From contig CAKUBE010000012.1 of assembly GCA_934636715.1 (NCBI GenBank), positions 1 to 58,919 of the forward strand: a stretch of 58,919 nucleotides of DNA, in the 5' to 3' direction. Below, piece after piece: positions 43,750 through 52,441 of this stretch; position 1 is the stretch's first letter; each line of letters begins with the position of its first letter. The stretch is from an uncultured Arachnia sp. Its GTDB lineage: Bacteria > Actinomycetota > Actinomycetes > Propionibacteriales > Propionibacteriaceae. The position numbers and the translations under genes were made by a program. Under the pieces are notes generated by a model. That model was not told the DNA's origin, searched no databases, and saw only the letters and a list, made by a program, of their open reading frames with translations.

Positions 43750-43777
43750 GCGGGGCACCTCCTGAGAGGTGCCCCGC
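43750..43777 (-). terminator. terminator of pyk
   Basis: Perfect 12-bp arms (43750-43761 and 43766-43777) enclose a 4-base loop and are followed on the minus strand by TTGCTTTGT. Confidence 0.88.
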
Positions 43778-43797
43778 CTTTGGTCTATCTATCGTGG

Positions 43798-45225
43798 CTA
43801 CTGGTCGTCGCCCAGGTCCTTGACCTTGTGGACGCGGAGGTTGTTCGTCTTGCCCGGCACGCCCATCGGGGAGCCGCTGACGATCACCATGCGCTCGCCG
43901 ACGTCGATCGCGCGACGCTCGCGCAGGATCATGTCGACGGCCTTCACCATGTCCTCCTGAGTGTCGAACTCAGGCGTGAGCAAGGTGTCGACGCCCCAGC
44001 TGAGGGTCATCGTCTGACGGGTGGACTTCTCCGGGGAGAACACCAGCATCGGGATGGGGGAACGCAGCCGCGACATGCGACGGCCCGTGTCGCCCGACTT
44101 GGTGAACGCGACGAGGTAGCTGGCGCCGATGCGCTCCGCGACCTCCGCGGCCACCTTGGCGAGCACGCCGCCGGTGGTGTGGGGGTCCCAGTCGATGATG
44201 TTGATCTGCTCCTGGCCCTCGCGCTCGGTCTTCTCGACGATGCGGGCCATGGTGGAGACGGTCTCCACCGGGAACTCGCCGATCGAGGTCTCGCCCGACA
44301 GCATGACCGCGTCGGTGCCGTCGAGGATCGCGTTGGCGACGTCCGAGGCCTCCGCGCGGGTCGGGCGCGGGTTGCTGATCATGGACTCGAGCATCTGCGT
44401 GGCGACGATCACCGGCTTGGCCCACTTGCGGGCCGCGCGGATGATCCGCTTCTGGACCAGCGGGACGTCCTCGAGCGGAAGCTCGACCCCGAGGTCACCG
44501 CGGGCGACCATGAAGGCGTCGAACGCGTCGATGATCTCCTGCAGGTTCGCGATGGCCTGCGGCTTCTCGATCTTGGCGATCACCGGAAGGCGGCGGCCCT
44601 CCTCGTCCATGATCTCGTGGACGCGCTTGATGTCGTCCGCGCTGCGGATGAACGAGAGGGCGACCATGTCGATGTCCTGGTGCAGGATCCAACGGAGATC
44701 GGCCTCGTCCTTCTCGGACAGCGCGGGGACGGAGACGGCGACGCCGGGCAGGTTGATGCCCTTGTTGTTCGAGACGGGGCCGGGGACCGTGACCTGGCAG
44801 GTCACGTCGGTGTCGGTGACCTTGATGGCCTTGAGGCCGACCTTGCCGTCGTCGATCAGGATCTGGTCGCCGACGTTCACGTCGCCGGGCAGGCCCTTGT
44901 AGGTGGTGGAGCAACGCTCAGCGGTGCCCAGGATGTCATCGGTGGTGATGGTGAAGATGTCGCCGACCTCGAGGTGCGGCTTCGCGTTGTTCTCGAACCG
45001 GCCCAGGCGGATCTTGGGACCCTGGAGGTCGGCGAAGACGCCGATGGGCTTGCCGGTGAGGTGCTGCGCTTCACGCACATTCTTGAGTCGGGCGCCGTGC
45101 TCGGTGTAGTCGCCGTGGCTCATGTTGAGACGGGCGACGTTCATGCCGGCGTTTACGAGTTCGACCAGGCGGTCGACGGCCTCGGCGGAAGGACCGAGGG
45201 TACAAACAATCTTTGCTCTACGCAC
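43798..45225 (-). CDS. pyk: pyruvate kinase
   Basis: Pyruvate kinase converts PEP and ADP to pyruvate and ATP, ending glycolysis. The 475-residue protein has the substrate-site motifs NMSHGDYTEH, MVARGDLGVELPLEDVP and AVMLSGETSIGEFP. The catalytic-type lysine is in IAKIEKPQAIANL, and the C-terminal regulatory domain ends GVPGKTNNLRVHKV. GTG 45225 follows TAGGGT by seven bases, indicating a leaderless message. It competes with the PEPCK for PEP. Confidence 0.97.
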   Translation of the reverse strand: MRRAKIVCTLGPSAEAVDRLVELVNAGMNVARLNMSHGDYTEHGARLKNVREAQHLTGKPIGVFADLQGPKIRLGRFENNAKPHLEVGDIFTITTDDILGTAERCSTTYKGLPGDVNVGDQILIDDGKVGLKAIKVTDTDVTCQVTVPGPVSNNKGINLPGVAVSVPALSEKDEADLRWILHQDIDMVALSFIRSADDIKRVHEIMDEEGRRLPVIAKIEKPQAIANLQEIIDAFDAFMVARGDLGVELPLEDVPLVQKRIIRAARKWAKPVIVATQMLESMISNPRPTRAEASDVANAILDGTDAVMLSGETSIGEFPVETVSTMARIVEKTEREGQEQINIIDWDPHTTGGVLAKVAAEVAERIGASYLVAFTKSGDTGRRMSRLRSPIPMLVFSPEKSTRQTMTLSWGVDTLLTPEFDTQEDMVKAVDMILRERRAIDVGERMVIVSGSPMGVPGKTNNLRVHKVKDLGDDQ

Positions 45226-45232
45226 GGGGCAA

Positions 45233-45238
45233 ACCCTA
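45233..45238 (-). promoter_or_regulatory. -10 element of a leaderless pyk promoter
   Basis: TAGGGT (minus strand) ends seven bases before GTG 45225. The MITE-like element at 45287 begins about 50 bp upstream. Confidence 0.55.
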
Positions 45239-45286
45239 CCCGACCGATGGCGTTTCGCGACACACGGTCTCCCTGGGACGTCGACC

Positions 45287-45452
45287 TAGGACGTGTCTCC
45301 CCATCCCTCGTGGGAAGCCCGGGCGTCATCCGCGCCCGAATGGGAAGGCCGACGAGTGAGGCATACCGGTGCCGTCTGTCGATCGAGGAGAACGAACCCA
45401 GTCGGGATGCGGGGGCGTCCGGGCGTCGCGAGGGATGGGGAGACACGTCCTA
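45287..45452. mobile_element. palindromic MITE-like element with TA target duplication
   Basis: Perfect 25-base inverted repeats (45286-45310 and 45429-45453) begin with CTAGGACGTGTCTCCCC. The inner 118 bases continue the symmetry only imperfectly and hold no natural open frame. Reading the ends as GGACGTGTCTCC...GGAGACACGTCC flanked by TA (45287-45288 and 45451-45452) fits an IS630/mariner-type non-autonomous element that duplicated a TA. The rluD stop TAG (45450-45452) is formed by the flanking TA plus the first base of the element end. It sits between the pyk promoter and the rluD 3' end. Confidence 0.7.
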
Positions 45453-46370
45453 GTCGCCGCGGACAAGGTCGAGGGCCTGCGACAGGTCGTCGGGATAGGG
45501 CGAGGTGAACTGCACGTACTCGCCCCGTGTCGGGTGGACGAACCCCAGCTCGACGGCGTGCAGCCACTGGCGGTCGAGGCCGAGCCGGGCGGCGAGCCGC
45601 GGATCGCAGCCGTAGAGCGGATCGCCGGCGAGCGGGTGGCCGATGGCAGCGAGGTGGACGCGAATCTGGTGGGTGCGGCCGGTCTCGAGGTTCACCTCGA
45701 GCAGCGTCGCCGCCCGGTGCGCCTCCAGCGTCGCGTAGTGCGTGACCGAGCGCCGCCCGCCCTCGATGATCGCCATCTTCCATTCGGCACTGGGATGCCG
45801 CCCGATGGGGGCGTCGATGGTGCCCTGGAAGGGATCGGGATGGCCCTGCGCGAGGGCGTGGTAGATCTTGTCGACGCGACGGTCGCGGAAGGCCTGCTTC
45901 AGGACGCTGTAGGCCAGTTCGGATTTGGCGACCACCATCAGTCCGCTCGTGCCGACGTCGAGTCGCTGGACGACGCCCTGCCGCTCGGCAGCACCCGACG
46001 TCGATACCTGCACGCCGGCCGCGGCGAGGTGTTCGGTCACCGAAGGACCGTCCCAGCCGAGACTGGGGTGCGCGGCCACGCCCGCGGGCTTGTCGACGAC
46101 CACGATGTCGTGGTCCTCATAGGCGAGGCTCACCCCGTCGGCGAGCCGCGCCGTCGGGACCGGCGTCGTGGGGCGCGGCGCCTCGAGGAGTTCGAGCAGC
46201 TCTCCCCCGACGACGCGCTGCGAGCCCTTGCCGACGACCTTTCCGCCGAGTTCCACGCCGCCGGCCTCGATCAGCTCGAGGATCCGCGACCGGCTGTAAC
46301 CCGTGACGCGCGCCGCGGCCGCGTCCACGCGCTCTCCGGCGAGGGCGTCGGGGACGAGGAAGACGCTCAT
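45450..46370 (-). CDS. rluD: RluA-family rRNA pseudouridine synthase (RluD-like)
   Basis: This 306-residue enzyme makes pseudouridines in 23S rRNA. The S4-type RNA-binding N-terminus ([20 protein letters not shown]) is followed by the RluA catalytic core with [19 protein letters not shown], whose aspartate is the nucleophile, and [23 protein letters not shown] 46370 overlaps the lspA stop as ATGA. The stop codon is formed at the edge of a MITE-like element, so the true ancestral C-terminus may have been different by a few residues. Confidence 0.94.
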   Translation of the reverse strand: MSVFLVPDALAGERVDAAAARVTGYSRSRILELIEAGGVELGGKVVGKGSQRVVGGELLELLEAPRPTTPVPTARLADGVSLAYEDHDIVVVDKPAGVAAHPSLGWDGPSVTEHLAAAGVQVSTSGAAERQGVVQRLDVGTSGLMVVAKSELAYSVLKQAFRDRRVDKIYHALAQGHPDPFQGTIDAPIGRHPSAEWKMAIIEGGRRSVTHYATLEAHRAATLLEVNLETGRTHQIRVHLAAIGHPLAGDPLYGCDPRLAARLGLDRQWLHAVELGFVHPTRGEYVQFTSPYPDDLSQALDLVRGD

Positions 46371-46876
46371 GCCTCCGCCGCGGCGTCGGCCCGCTCGGCC
46401 TGCCTGTCGCCGAAGAAGCTGAAGGCGACGAGGGCGACGGCGGAGAAGGTGATGAACACGTCGGCCACGTTGAAGATCGCGAAGCCGCGCAGCTGGAACA
46501 TGTCGATCACGTGCCCGTGCAGGGCCGCGGGCGGCTGAAAGATGCGGTCGACGAGGTTCCCCGTGATCCCCGCGAGCAGCATGCCGAGGACGACGCCGTG
46601 CCAGGTGCGGGTGATCCGCGGCAGCGCGTAGAACAGGCACGCGAGCGTGGCGGCGATGGCGAAGATGCTGAACACGATGGTCGCTCCCGCGCCCATCCCG
46701 AAGGCGGCTCCGGGGTTGCGGATGAGGTTCAGCTGGAGGAGGTCCCCGACGAGCGGCACGGGAACCCCCGGCTCGAGGAAGGTGACGGAGGCGAGCTTGA
46801 CGAGCTGGTCCAGCGCGAGGCCCAGCAGCCCGATCCCGAGCGCGAGCAGCCGGATCCCCGTCCGGCCCCCGGTCAG
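46367..46876 (-). CDS. lspA: lipoprotein signal peptidase (apparent CTG start)
   Basis: LspA cuts the signal peptide of lipoproteins inside the membrane. The 169-residue protein has four membrane helices with catalytic aspartates in [11 protein letters not shown] and [23 protein letters not shown] marks the first helix. No ATG, GTG or TTG lies near the family N-terminus. CTG 46876 overlaps the upstream TGA as CTGA, with GAGGAA seven bases before it, so CTG is the most plausible start. An ATG or GTG 32 codons upstream lies deep inside the DksA gene. Confidence 0.85.
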   Translation of the reverse strand: MTGGRTGIRLLALGIGLLGLALDQLVKLASVTFLEPGVPVPLVGDLLQLNLIRNPGAAFGMGAGATIVFSIFAIAATLACLFYALPRITRTWHGVVLGMLLAGITGNLVDRIFQPPAALHGHVIDMFQLRGFAIFNVADVFITFSAVALVAFSFFGDRQAERADAAAEA

Positions 46877-47301
46877 CGTCGTTCCTCGCGCTGCTTGCAG
46901 GTCACGCAGAGCGTCGCGCGGGGGAACACCTGGAGCCGGCCCTTGCCGATGGGCTTCCCGCAGACCTCGCACAGGCCGTACTCTCCGCTGTCGAACAGAT
47001 GGATCGCGAGGCGCAGCTGCTCGGCCATCTCGCGGACGTTGGCCATCAGCGAGACCTCCTGGTCGCGCTCGAAGTTGCTCGACCCGACGTCGGCCGGGTC
47101 GCGGCCCGCGCCGTCAGACCCGCCCTTCAGCAGCGACTCCAGCTCAGCCTCGGTGGCGGCGATGCGGCGTTCGACGCGCTCCATCTCGTCCTGGAGCTCG
47201 GCGCGCTGCTCCGCGACCTCGTCCGGTGTCCACGGCTCCTCGCCCTCCAGGACCGGGAGAACCAGGTCGGGGAGGTCGGCAGGTTTCTTCGACGTCGGCA
47301 C
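46873..47301 (-). CDS. DksA/TraR-family zinc-finger regulator
   Basis: This 142-residue protein has a coiled-coil hairpin ([20 protein letters not shown]) and a four-cysteine zinc finger ([17 protein letters not shown], then LCVTC). DksA-like proteins insert a coiled coil into the RNA polymerase secondary channel. The acidic tip residues typical of DksA are not clear here. GTG 47301 has AAAGGG seven bases upstream. The stop overlaps lspA, so the two are coupled. Confidence 0.88.
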   Translation of the reverse strand: MPTSKKPADLPDLVLPVLEGEEPWTPDEVAEQRAELQDEMERVERRIAATEAELESLLKGGSDGAGRDPADVGSSNFERDQEVSLMANVREMAEQLRLAIHLFDSGEYGLCEVCGKPIGKGRLQVFPRATLCVTCKQREERR

Positions 47302-47361
47302 AGCGCTGCCCTTTCTCGGCGAGAAGATGTCTGGGAGAGGGTACACCACACAGAGACGAAC

Positions 47362-47398
47362 GCAAGGGGCCGGCGCCGTATTGGCGCCGGCCCCTTGC
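47362..47398 (-). terminator. terminator of wag31
   Basis: 16-base perfect arms (47362-47377 and 47383-47398) enclose a 5-base loop 22 bp past the wag31 stop. It separates division genes from the DksA-lspA-rluD unit. Confidence 0.8.
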
Positions 47399-47420
47399 CG
47401 GTTGCGTAAGGGCGTGGGGA

Positions 47421-48368
47421 CTACTCGCCGTTGGCGAGGGCGTCCAGCCGCGGGGTCTCGGACTCGCGCTGGGCGAGATCCGGAACGTCGGAAGGCTCCG
47501 GGTGGGAGTCGTTCAACGCGCCGAGGAGCTGCTGCAGCGTGCCGCCCAGGTTCTGCCGGAAGGACGACTCGAACGAACGCAGCGCGTCCACCTTGCTCGC
47601 CAGCTCGCCCTGCTCCCGCTCCAGGCCGGAGAAGAGCTCGTCGCGGCGGGCGCTCGTCTCCTGGTCGACGGCGACGGCGCGGGCCTGCGCCTCGCTGGTG
47701 ACCTGCTCCGCGTTGACGCGAGCCTCCGACTCGACGCGTTCCGCCTTGGTGCGCGCGTCGGTCTTGATCTCGTTGGCGCGCTGTTCCGCCTCGGCGATCT
47801 TGCGCTGCGCCTCGGCCTGGGCCTCGTTCACGAGCGTCGTCGCCTGGTCGGTCGCCATCTGCAGCAGGCGGGTCACCGCGGGCGCCGCCTCATCGCTGGC
47901 CGTGACCACGAGGTGCTCGGTGCCGCCGGCGACGGAGGTCACCTGCTCGGAGCGCAGCTTGTCGTAGTCACCGCGGACCTGCTCGAGCTTGCTGCTCAGC
48001 TGCTCGTTCTGCGCGGTCAACTCGCTGATCTGACGCTCGGCGGCGGCGTGCGCGGCCGAGGTGCTGTCGCCCTGCGCGATCGACTCGGTGAGGGCGCGCA
48101 CCTCCTCGCGGAGGCGCTCGATCTCCTCATCCTTGGCCTGGAGAGCCGCGGCGTCGGCGCCGTCGGACTCGGCGAAGACCTCCTGGACGGTGGTCGCCCC
48201 AACGGACTCGACTTCGCGGCGCAGGCGCTCGCGCTCCTTCTCGAACTCGTCGAACGTCAGCTCGACCTTGTCAATGAAGGTGTCGACGTCGCCAACCTGA
48301 TAGCCGACCTCGCCGCGCCGCGTCATGCGGAAGCGGATCTGCCGGACCTCATCGAGCGTCAAGCTCAT
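47421..48368 (-). CDS. wag31: polar growth protein Wag31/DivIVA
   Basis: DivIVA gathers at curved membranes and directs polar peptidoglycan synthesis. The 315-residue protein has the conserved N-terminal membrane-binding motif (LTLDEVRQIRFRMTRRGEVG, then YQVGDVDTFIDKVE) and a long coiled coil (AEAQRKIAEAEQRANEIKTD). An acidic C-terminus follows. ATG 48368 has GGAG four bases before it. It lies directly after sepF without the usual yggT between. Confidence 0.95.
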   Translation of the reverse strand: MSLTLDEVRQIRFRMTRRGEVGYQVGDVDTFIDKVELTFDEFEKERERLRREVESVGATTVQEVFAESDGADAAALQAKDEEIERLREEVRALTESIAQGDSTSAAHAAAERQISELTAQNEQLSSKLEQVRGDYDKLRSEQVTSVAGGTEHLVVTASDEAAPAVTRLLQMATDQATTLVNEAQAEAQRKIAEAEQRANEIKTDARTKAERVESEARVNAEQVTSEAQARAVAVDQETSARRDELFSGLEREQGELASKVDALRSFESSFRQNLGGTLQQLLGALNDSHPEPSDVPDLAQRESETPRLDALANGE

Positions 48369-48473
48369 GTGTGCTCCAAGAATCGTCGAAGGTGTCTTTC
48401 CTCCCCGGGGGACCCGGGTGGATGTCAGGCTAGCCTAGCGGGCGCCAGGTGTGCCAGAACCGCATCTGGCTCA

Positions 48474-48950
48474 TCAGCTCTGGTTGAAGAAGCCGCCGGA
48501 GGCGATCCGCTCCTTGTCCTCCGGACCCACCACGAGGTTGTGCGGGCAGAGGAGGAAGACCTTGCTCGAGACGCGCTCGATGTTGCCGCGGAGTCCGAAG
48601 ATCAGCCCGGCCGCGAAGTCGACGAGGCGCTTGTCCTCGCCGTCCTCCATGTCGGACAGGTTCATGATGACGGGGATGCCGTCGCGGAAGTTCTCGCCGA
48701 TCACCCGCGCCTCGTTGTAGGAGCGCGGACGGACGCTGACGATGCGGCTCAGGTCGGCGACCTCTTTGCTCGCCACCGGCGTCAGCGACGGCGACTTCCT
48801 GGTGGGTAACTGCGACACCTTGCTGACCTCCTGGCTCGGCTCATCGACGTAGACCTCGTTGGTGGCCTCCTCGTCGTCGATCGGGTCCTCTGTCTGGTAG
48901 CGCCCATCCTCGACCAGGCCCATCCATGCGGCAAGCTTGCGAACGCCCAC
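48474..48950 (-). CDS. sepF: cell division protein SepF
   Basis: SepF ties FtsZ filaments to the membrane. The 158-residue protein has the N-terminal amphipathic helix VRKLAAWMGLVEDGRY, an acidic linker and the SepF fold (VSVRPRSYNEARVIGENFRD, then VIMNLSDMEDGEDKRLVDFA). GTG 48950, with AGGAGG four bases before it, gives the family-typical N-terminus. It follows ftsZ closely (79 bp), without the ylmD/ylmE-type genes found there in many actinobacteria. Confidence 0.93.
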   Translation of the reverse strand: MGVRKLAAWMGLVEDGRYQTEDPIDDEEATNEVYVDEPSQEVSKVSQLPTRKSPSLTPVASKEVADLSRIVSVRPRSYNEARVIGENFRDGIPVIMNLSDMEDGEDKRLVDFAAGLIFGLRGNIERVSSKVFLLCPHNLVVGPEDKERIASGGFFNQS

Positions 48951-49029
48951 GGTGCCTCCTTCACGTCCTAGTAGTGGTGACAGGCTATCGCGGCGTGCGC
49001 TCGGCGCACGCCGCGACGCACCGACCAAA

Positions 49030-50166
49030 TCACTTCATGAAGTCGGGGACATCCAGCTCGTCGTCGTCCTCCACCTCGGCCGGGCGGCTGAAGCCGGGAC
49101 GCTGCCCGGGCATCGGGCTGGCCTGCGGCGGGGCGGGGGTCGACGCGGGGGCCGCGACGGCCGGGCGCTGCTGCGCGGGACGCTGTTCGACGGGGCGGCT
49201 GACGCGCTTCTGCGGCTGGCCGCCATCGAAGCCCGCCGCGATGACGGTGACGCGCACCTCGTCGCCGAGGGCGTCGTCGATGACCGTGCCGAAGATGATG
49301 TTGGCCTCGTCGTGCGCGGCCTCCTCGATCAGCTGCGCCGCGGCCGACACCTCGAACAGGCCGAGGTCGGAGCCGCCGGCGATCGAGAGCAGGACGCCGT
49401 GGGCGCCGTCGATGCTGGCCTCGAGCAGCGGCGACGAGATGGCCATCTCCGCGGCGGCGCGGGCGCGGTCCTCGCCGCGGGCCGAGCCGATGCCCATGAG
49501 GGCCGATCCGGCCTGGCTCATGATCGACTTCACGTCGGCGAAGTCGAGGTTGATCAGGCCGGGGGTGGTGATCAGGTCGGTGATGCCGGAGACGCCCTGC
49601 ATCAGCACCTGGTCGGCCTGCTTGAAGGCGTCGAGGATCGCGACCTGGTGGTCGGTCATCTGCAGCAGCTTGTCGTTGGGGATGACGATGAGGGTGTCGA
49701 CCTCTTCGCGGAGGGACTCGATGCCCGACTCGGCCTGCGTGGAGCGGCGGCGGCCCTCGAAGGAGAACGGACGGGTGACGACGCCGATGGTCAGCGCGCC
49801 GAGCGAGCGGGCGATCTTCGCGACGATCGGGGCGCCGCCGGTGCCGGTGCCGCCGCCCTCGCCAGCGGTGACGAAGACCATGTCGGCGCCGCGCAGGGCC
49901 TCCTCGATCTCGTCCGAGTGGTCCTCGGCGGCCTGACGGCCCTTGCCCGGGTCGGCGCCGGCGCCGAGGCCGCGGGTCAGTTCGCGGCCGATGTCGAGCT
50001 TGACGTCGGCGTCGCTCATCAGCAGCGCCTGCGCATCGGTGTTGACGGCGATGAACTCCACTCCGCGGAGTCCTGCCTCGATCATGCGGTTGACGGCGTT
50101 GACGCCGCCGCCGCCGACGCCGACGACCTTGATCACCGCGAGATAGTTCTGAGATGCGCTAGCCAT
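49030..50166 (-). CDS. ftsZ: cell division protein FtsZ
   Basis: This tubulin-like GTPase forms the division ring. The 378-residue protein has [20 protein letters not shown], the tubulin signature [14 protein letters not shown], and [12 protein letters not shown] Pro/Gln-rich linker and the C-terminal peptide [11 protein letters not shown] bind SepF and other partners. ATG 50166 follows TAACCT by seven bases and has no ribosome binding site, so the message is probably leaderless from its own promoter, although ftsQ lies upstream on the same strand. Confidence 0.97.
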   Translation of the reverse strand: MASASQNYLAVIKVVGVGGGGVNAVNRMIEAGLRGVEFIAVNTDAQALLMSDADVKLDIGRELTRGLGAGADPGKGRQAAEDHSDEIEEALRGADMVFVTAGEGGGTGTGGAPIVAKIARSLGALTIGVVTRPFSFEGRRRSTQAESGIESLREEVDTLIVIPNDKLLQMTDHQVAILDAFKQADQVLMQGVSGITDLITTPGLINLDFADVKSIMSQAGSALMGIGSARGEDRARAAAEMAISSPLLEASIDGAHGVLLSIAGGSDLGLFEVSAAAQLIEEAAHDEANIIFGTVIDDALGDEVRVTVIAAGFDGGQPQKRVSRPVEQRPAQQRPAVAAPASTPAPPQASPMPGQRPGFSRPAEVEDDDELDVPDFMK

Positions 50167-50173
50167 GGGGTGA

Positions 50174-50204
50174 AGGTTAGGTGAGCCCTCGACGCGCCGT
50201 CCAA
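50174..50204 (-). promoter_or_regulatory. ftsZ promoter
   Basis: On the minus strand TTGGAC (50199-50204) and TAACCT (50174-50179) are 19 bp apart, and the -10 ends seven bases before ATG 50166. Confidence 0.55.
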
Positions 50205-50267
50205 CGAGGCGGCGAAATCGGCCCCGATTCACCTCAAGCGCTACTTCAGGGTTTGCGGATCGGGATC

Positions 50268-50996
50268 TCAACCCCGGGTCGTGGGGGTGCGCGGCGAGGA
50301 TACGTCGTAGACGCGCGCCTCCTGCGTGAGCAGCGCGGCGAGCACCTCGGCCTTCAGCGCCGACTCCGACGCGTCGCCCCACGTCACCAAGCGCCCGTCG
50401 GTGAGCGCGAGGGTGATCTGGTCGACACCCGCGGCGCGGAGTTGGACGACCTCCTTCGCCACGGCCTTCGGCAGCGAGGTGGCGACCGTGGCGACGTCGC
50501 GCAGCAGGCGCTCGTCGGCGCGCGGCGCCTCGACCTGGACCACGTTCTTGCTCGGTTTCTTCGAGTGGTGGAACACGACGCCGTCCGCATCGATCCACTC
50601 GATCTTGCCCGCGTTCTGCCGCTGGAACGCGACCTTCCGCTCCGTGATCTCGATCTCGACGGTGTCGGGCAGCGCGACGCCGACCGTCGCGTCCTTGACC
50701 GGGGCGAGCGCCCGCACCCGAGCCTCGATGCCCGCCAGGTCCTGGCGGGCCAGCGGCAACTCCAGCTGCACCGCGGCGGCCTGCCGGACGTCGTCGGCGT
50801 CGAGCAGGTCGGTGCCGGTCACGACGACCTGACGTGCGGCGAAGACGGGCGAGAAGAACGCGAGGTAGCCGACGATCAGGGCGACGACGATCGTCCCTCC
50901 CGCGATCCCCCAGACGACGAGACGACGCCGGCGCGTGGCCCTGCGCTTTTCCTGGAGCGCCTTCGCGAAGGCGCCGGGGGGAAGCGGCTGCGTCAC
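50268..50996 (-). CDS. ftsQ: cell division protein FtsQ
   Basis: FtsQ scaffolds the late divisome. The 242-residue protein has a basic cytoplasmic tail ([20 protein letters not shown]), one membrane helix ([16 protein letters not shown]), a POTRA domain ([20 protein letters not shown]) and the beta domain. GTG 50996 overlaps the murC stop as GTGA. It is the last gene of the coupled mur string before ftsZ. Confidence 0.94.
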   Translation of the reverse strand: MTQPLPPGAFAKALQEKRRATRRRRLVVWGIAGGTIVVALIVGYLAFFSPVFAARQVVVTGTDLLDADDVRQAAAVQLELPLARQDLAGIEARVRALAPVKDATVGVALPDTVEIEITERKVAFQRQNAGKIEWIDADGVVFHHSKKPSKNVVQVEAPRADERLLRDVATVATSLPKAVAKEVVQLRAAGVDQITLALTDGRLVTWGDASESALKAEVLAALLTQEARVYDVSSPRTPTTRG

Positions 50997-52441
50997 GACG
51001 ACGCGGCCTCGGGGCGCTCCTTCAGGAGGGTCGCCAGCAGCGGCCCGACGATCGTGACATCGCCGCAGCCGAGCGTGATGATGAGGTCGCCGGGGCGGGC
51101 GATCTCGTTCAGCGCCGCGGGGAGGTCGTACTTCTCGACGACGTAGACGACCTCCTTCGCGCCGTGCGCCAGCGCGGTGTCGACGACCAGCTGCCCGGTG
51201 ACGCCGGGGATGGGATCCTCCCGCGCGCCGCAGACGTCGTTGATGACGGCGATGTCCGCCAGCGTCATCACCTCGCCGAACTCGTCGGCGAAGTCGAGCG
51301 TGCGGGAGTAGAGGTGGGGCTGGAAGCAGGCGATCAGCCGCCCGTCGAGCCCGCTCTCCTCGTTGCCCGCGGTGGTCGCCCTGCGCGCGGCCGTCAGCGC
51401 GGCGCGGATCTCCGTCGGATGGTGCGCGTAGTCGTCGTAGACCCGGATGCCCGCGGTGTCCGTGATCAGCTGGAACCGGCGGAGCGTCCCCTGGAAGCAG
51501 CCGAGCGCCGTCACGGCCTCGTCGTGGCTGAGCCCGAGCAGGCGCCCGACGGCGTAGGCGGCCGACGCGTTGGCGAGGTTGTGGTTGCCGGGCACCTGCA
51601 GCACGATCCGGCCCGACTCCTCCCCGTAGGTGAGGGTCGCGGCGACGCCGAGGCCGTGCGCGACGACGTCGGTGATGCGGACGTCCGCGTCCTCGGACTC
51701 GCCGTAGCGGATGATGTGCTTCGCCTCGCCGACGAGCTGGTCGGCGAGCGCACGGGAGCCCGGGTCGTCGACGTTGATCACGACGTGACGCACCTTCGGG
51801 CGCGTCGCGAACGCGCGGAACCCGTCGGCGTAGGCCTCGGGCGTCCCCCAGTTCACGAGGTGGTCGGCCTCGACGTTGGTGATGACCGCGATCTGGGTGG
51901 GGTACTGCAGGAAGGAGGCGTCCGACTCGTCGGCCTCGACGACGAACGCGTCTCCGGTGCCTATCGCGGAGCTGACGCCGCTGGTGGACAGCGCGCCGCC
52001 GATGACGTAGCTGGGGTCGCGGCCGGCCTCGGCCAGCATCACGGCCGTCATCGCCGTGGTGGTGGTCTTGCCGTGGGTGCCGGCGACCGACACCCCGCGC
52101 GTGCCCTGCATGAGCGCCGCGAGCGCCGCGGACCGGTGCCAGATGCGCAGGCCGCGGCGGCGGGCCTCCACGAGCTCGACGTTGTCGGCGCGGATGGCCG
52201 ACGAGATCACGACCGTGCGCGCGTCGCCGACCTGCGAGGCCTCGTGCCCGACGAAGGTCTTCACCCCGACGCGCGCGAGGCTCCGCAGCGCCGTCGAGTC
52301 CGACTGGTCCGAGCCGCTCGTCGGAACGCCGAGCTCGGCGTAGAGGCGGGCGACGCCGCTCATGCCCGAGCCGCCGGCCGCGATGAAGTGCACGGGGCCG
52401 ACCTCGGTGGCGGGGACGACCTCGATGGGGTTGAGGAGCAT
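50993..52441 (-). CDS. murC: UDP-N-acetylmuramate-L-alanine ligase
   Basis: MurC adds the first L-alanine to UDP-MurNAc. The 482-residue protein has the N-terminal Rossmann-like start [20 protein letters not shown], the ATP site [16 protein letters not shown], the central [14 protein letters not shown] and the C-terminal [18 protein letters not shown] 52441 overlaps the murG stop by one base (TGATG). Confidence 0.97.
   Translation of the reverse strand: MLLNPIEVVPATEVGPVHFIAAGGSGMSGVARLYAELGVPTSGSDQSDSTALRSLARVGVKTFVGHEASQVGDARTVVISSAIRADNVELVEARRRGLRIWHRSAALAALMQGTRGVSVAGTHGKTTTTAMTAVMLAEAGRDPSYVIGGALSTSGVSSAIGTGDAFVVEADESDASFLQYPTQIAVITNVEADHLVNWGTPEAYADGFRAFATRPKVRHVVINVDDPGSRALADQLVGEAKHIIRYGESEDADVRITDVVAHGLGVAATLTYGEESGRIVLQVPGNHNLANASAAYAVGRLLGLSHDEAVTALGCFQGTLRRFQLITDTAGIRVYDDYAHHPTEIRAALTAARRATTAGNEESGLDGRLIACFQPHLYSRTLDFADEFGEVMTLADIAVINDVCGAREDPIPGVTGQLVVDTALAHGAKEVVYVVEKYDLPAALNEIARPGDLIITLGCGDVTIVGPLLATLLKERPEAASS

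Noticed and set aside
45286..45783. Short frames running through the MITE-like element
   Set aside because: They join repeat sequence to rluD antisense and have unnatural composition, so I do not regard the element as coding.
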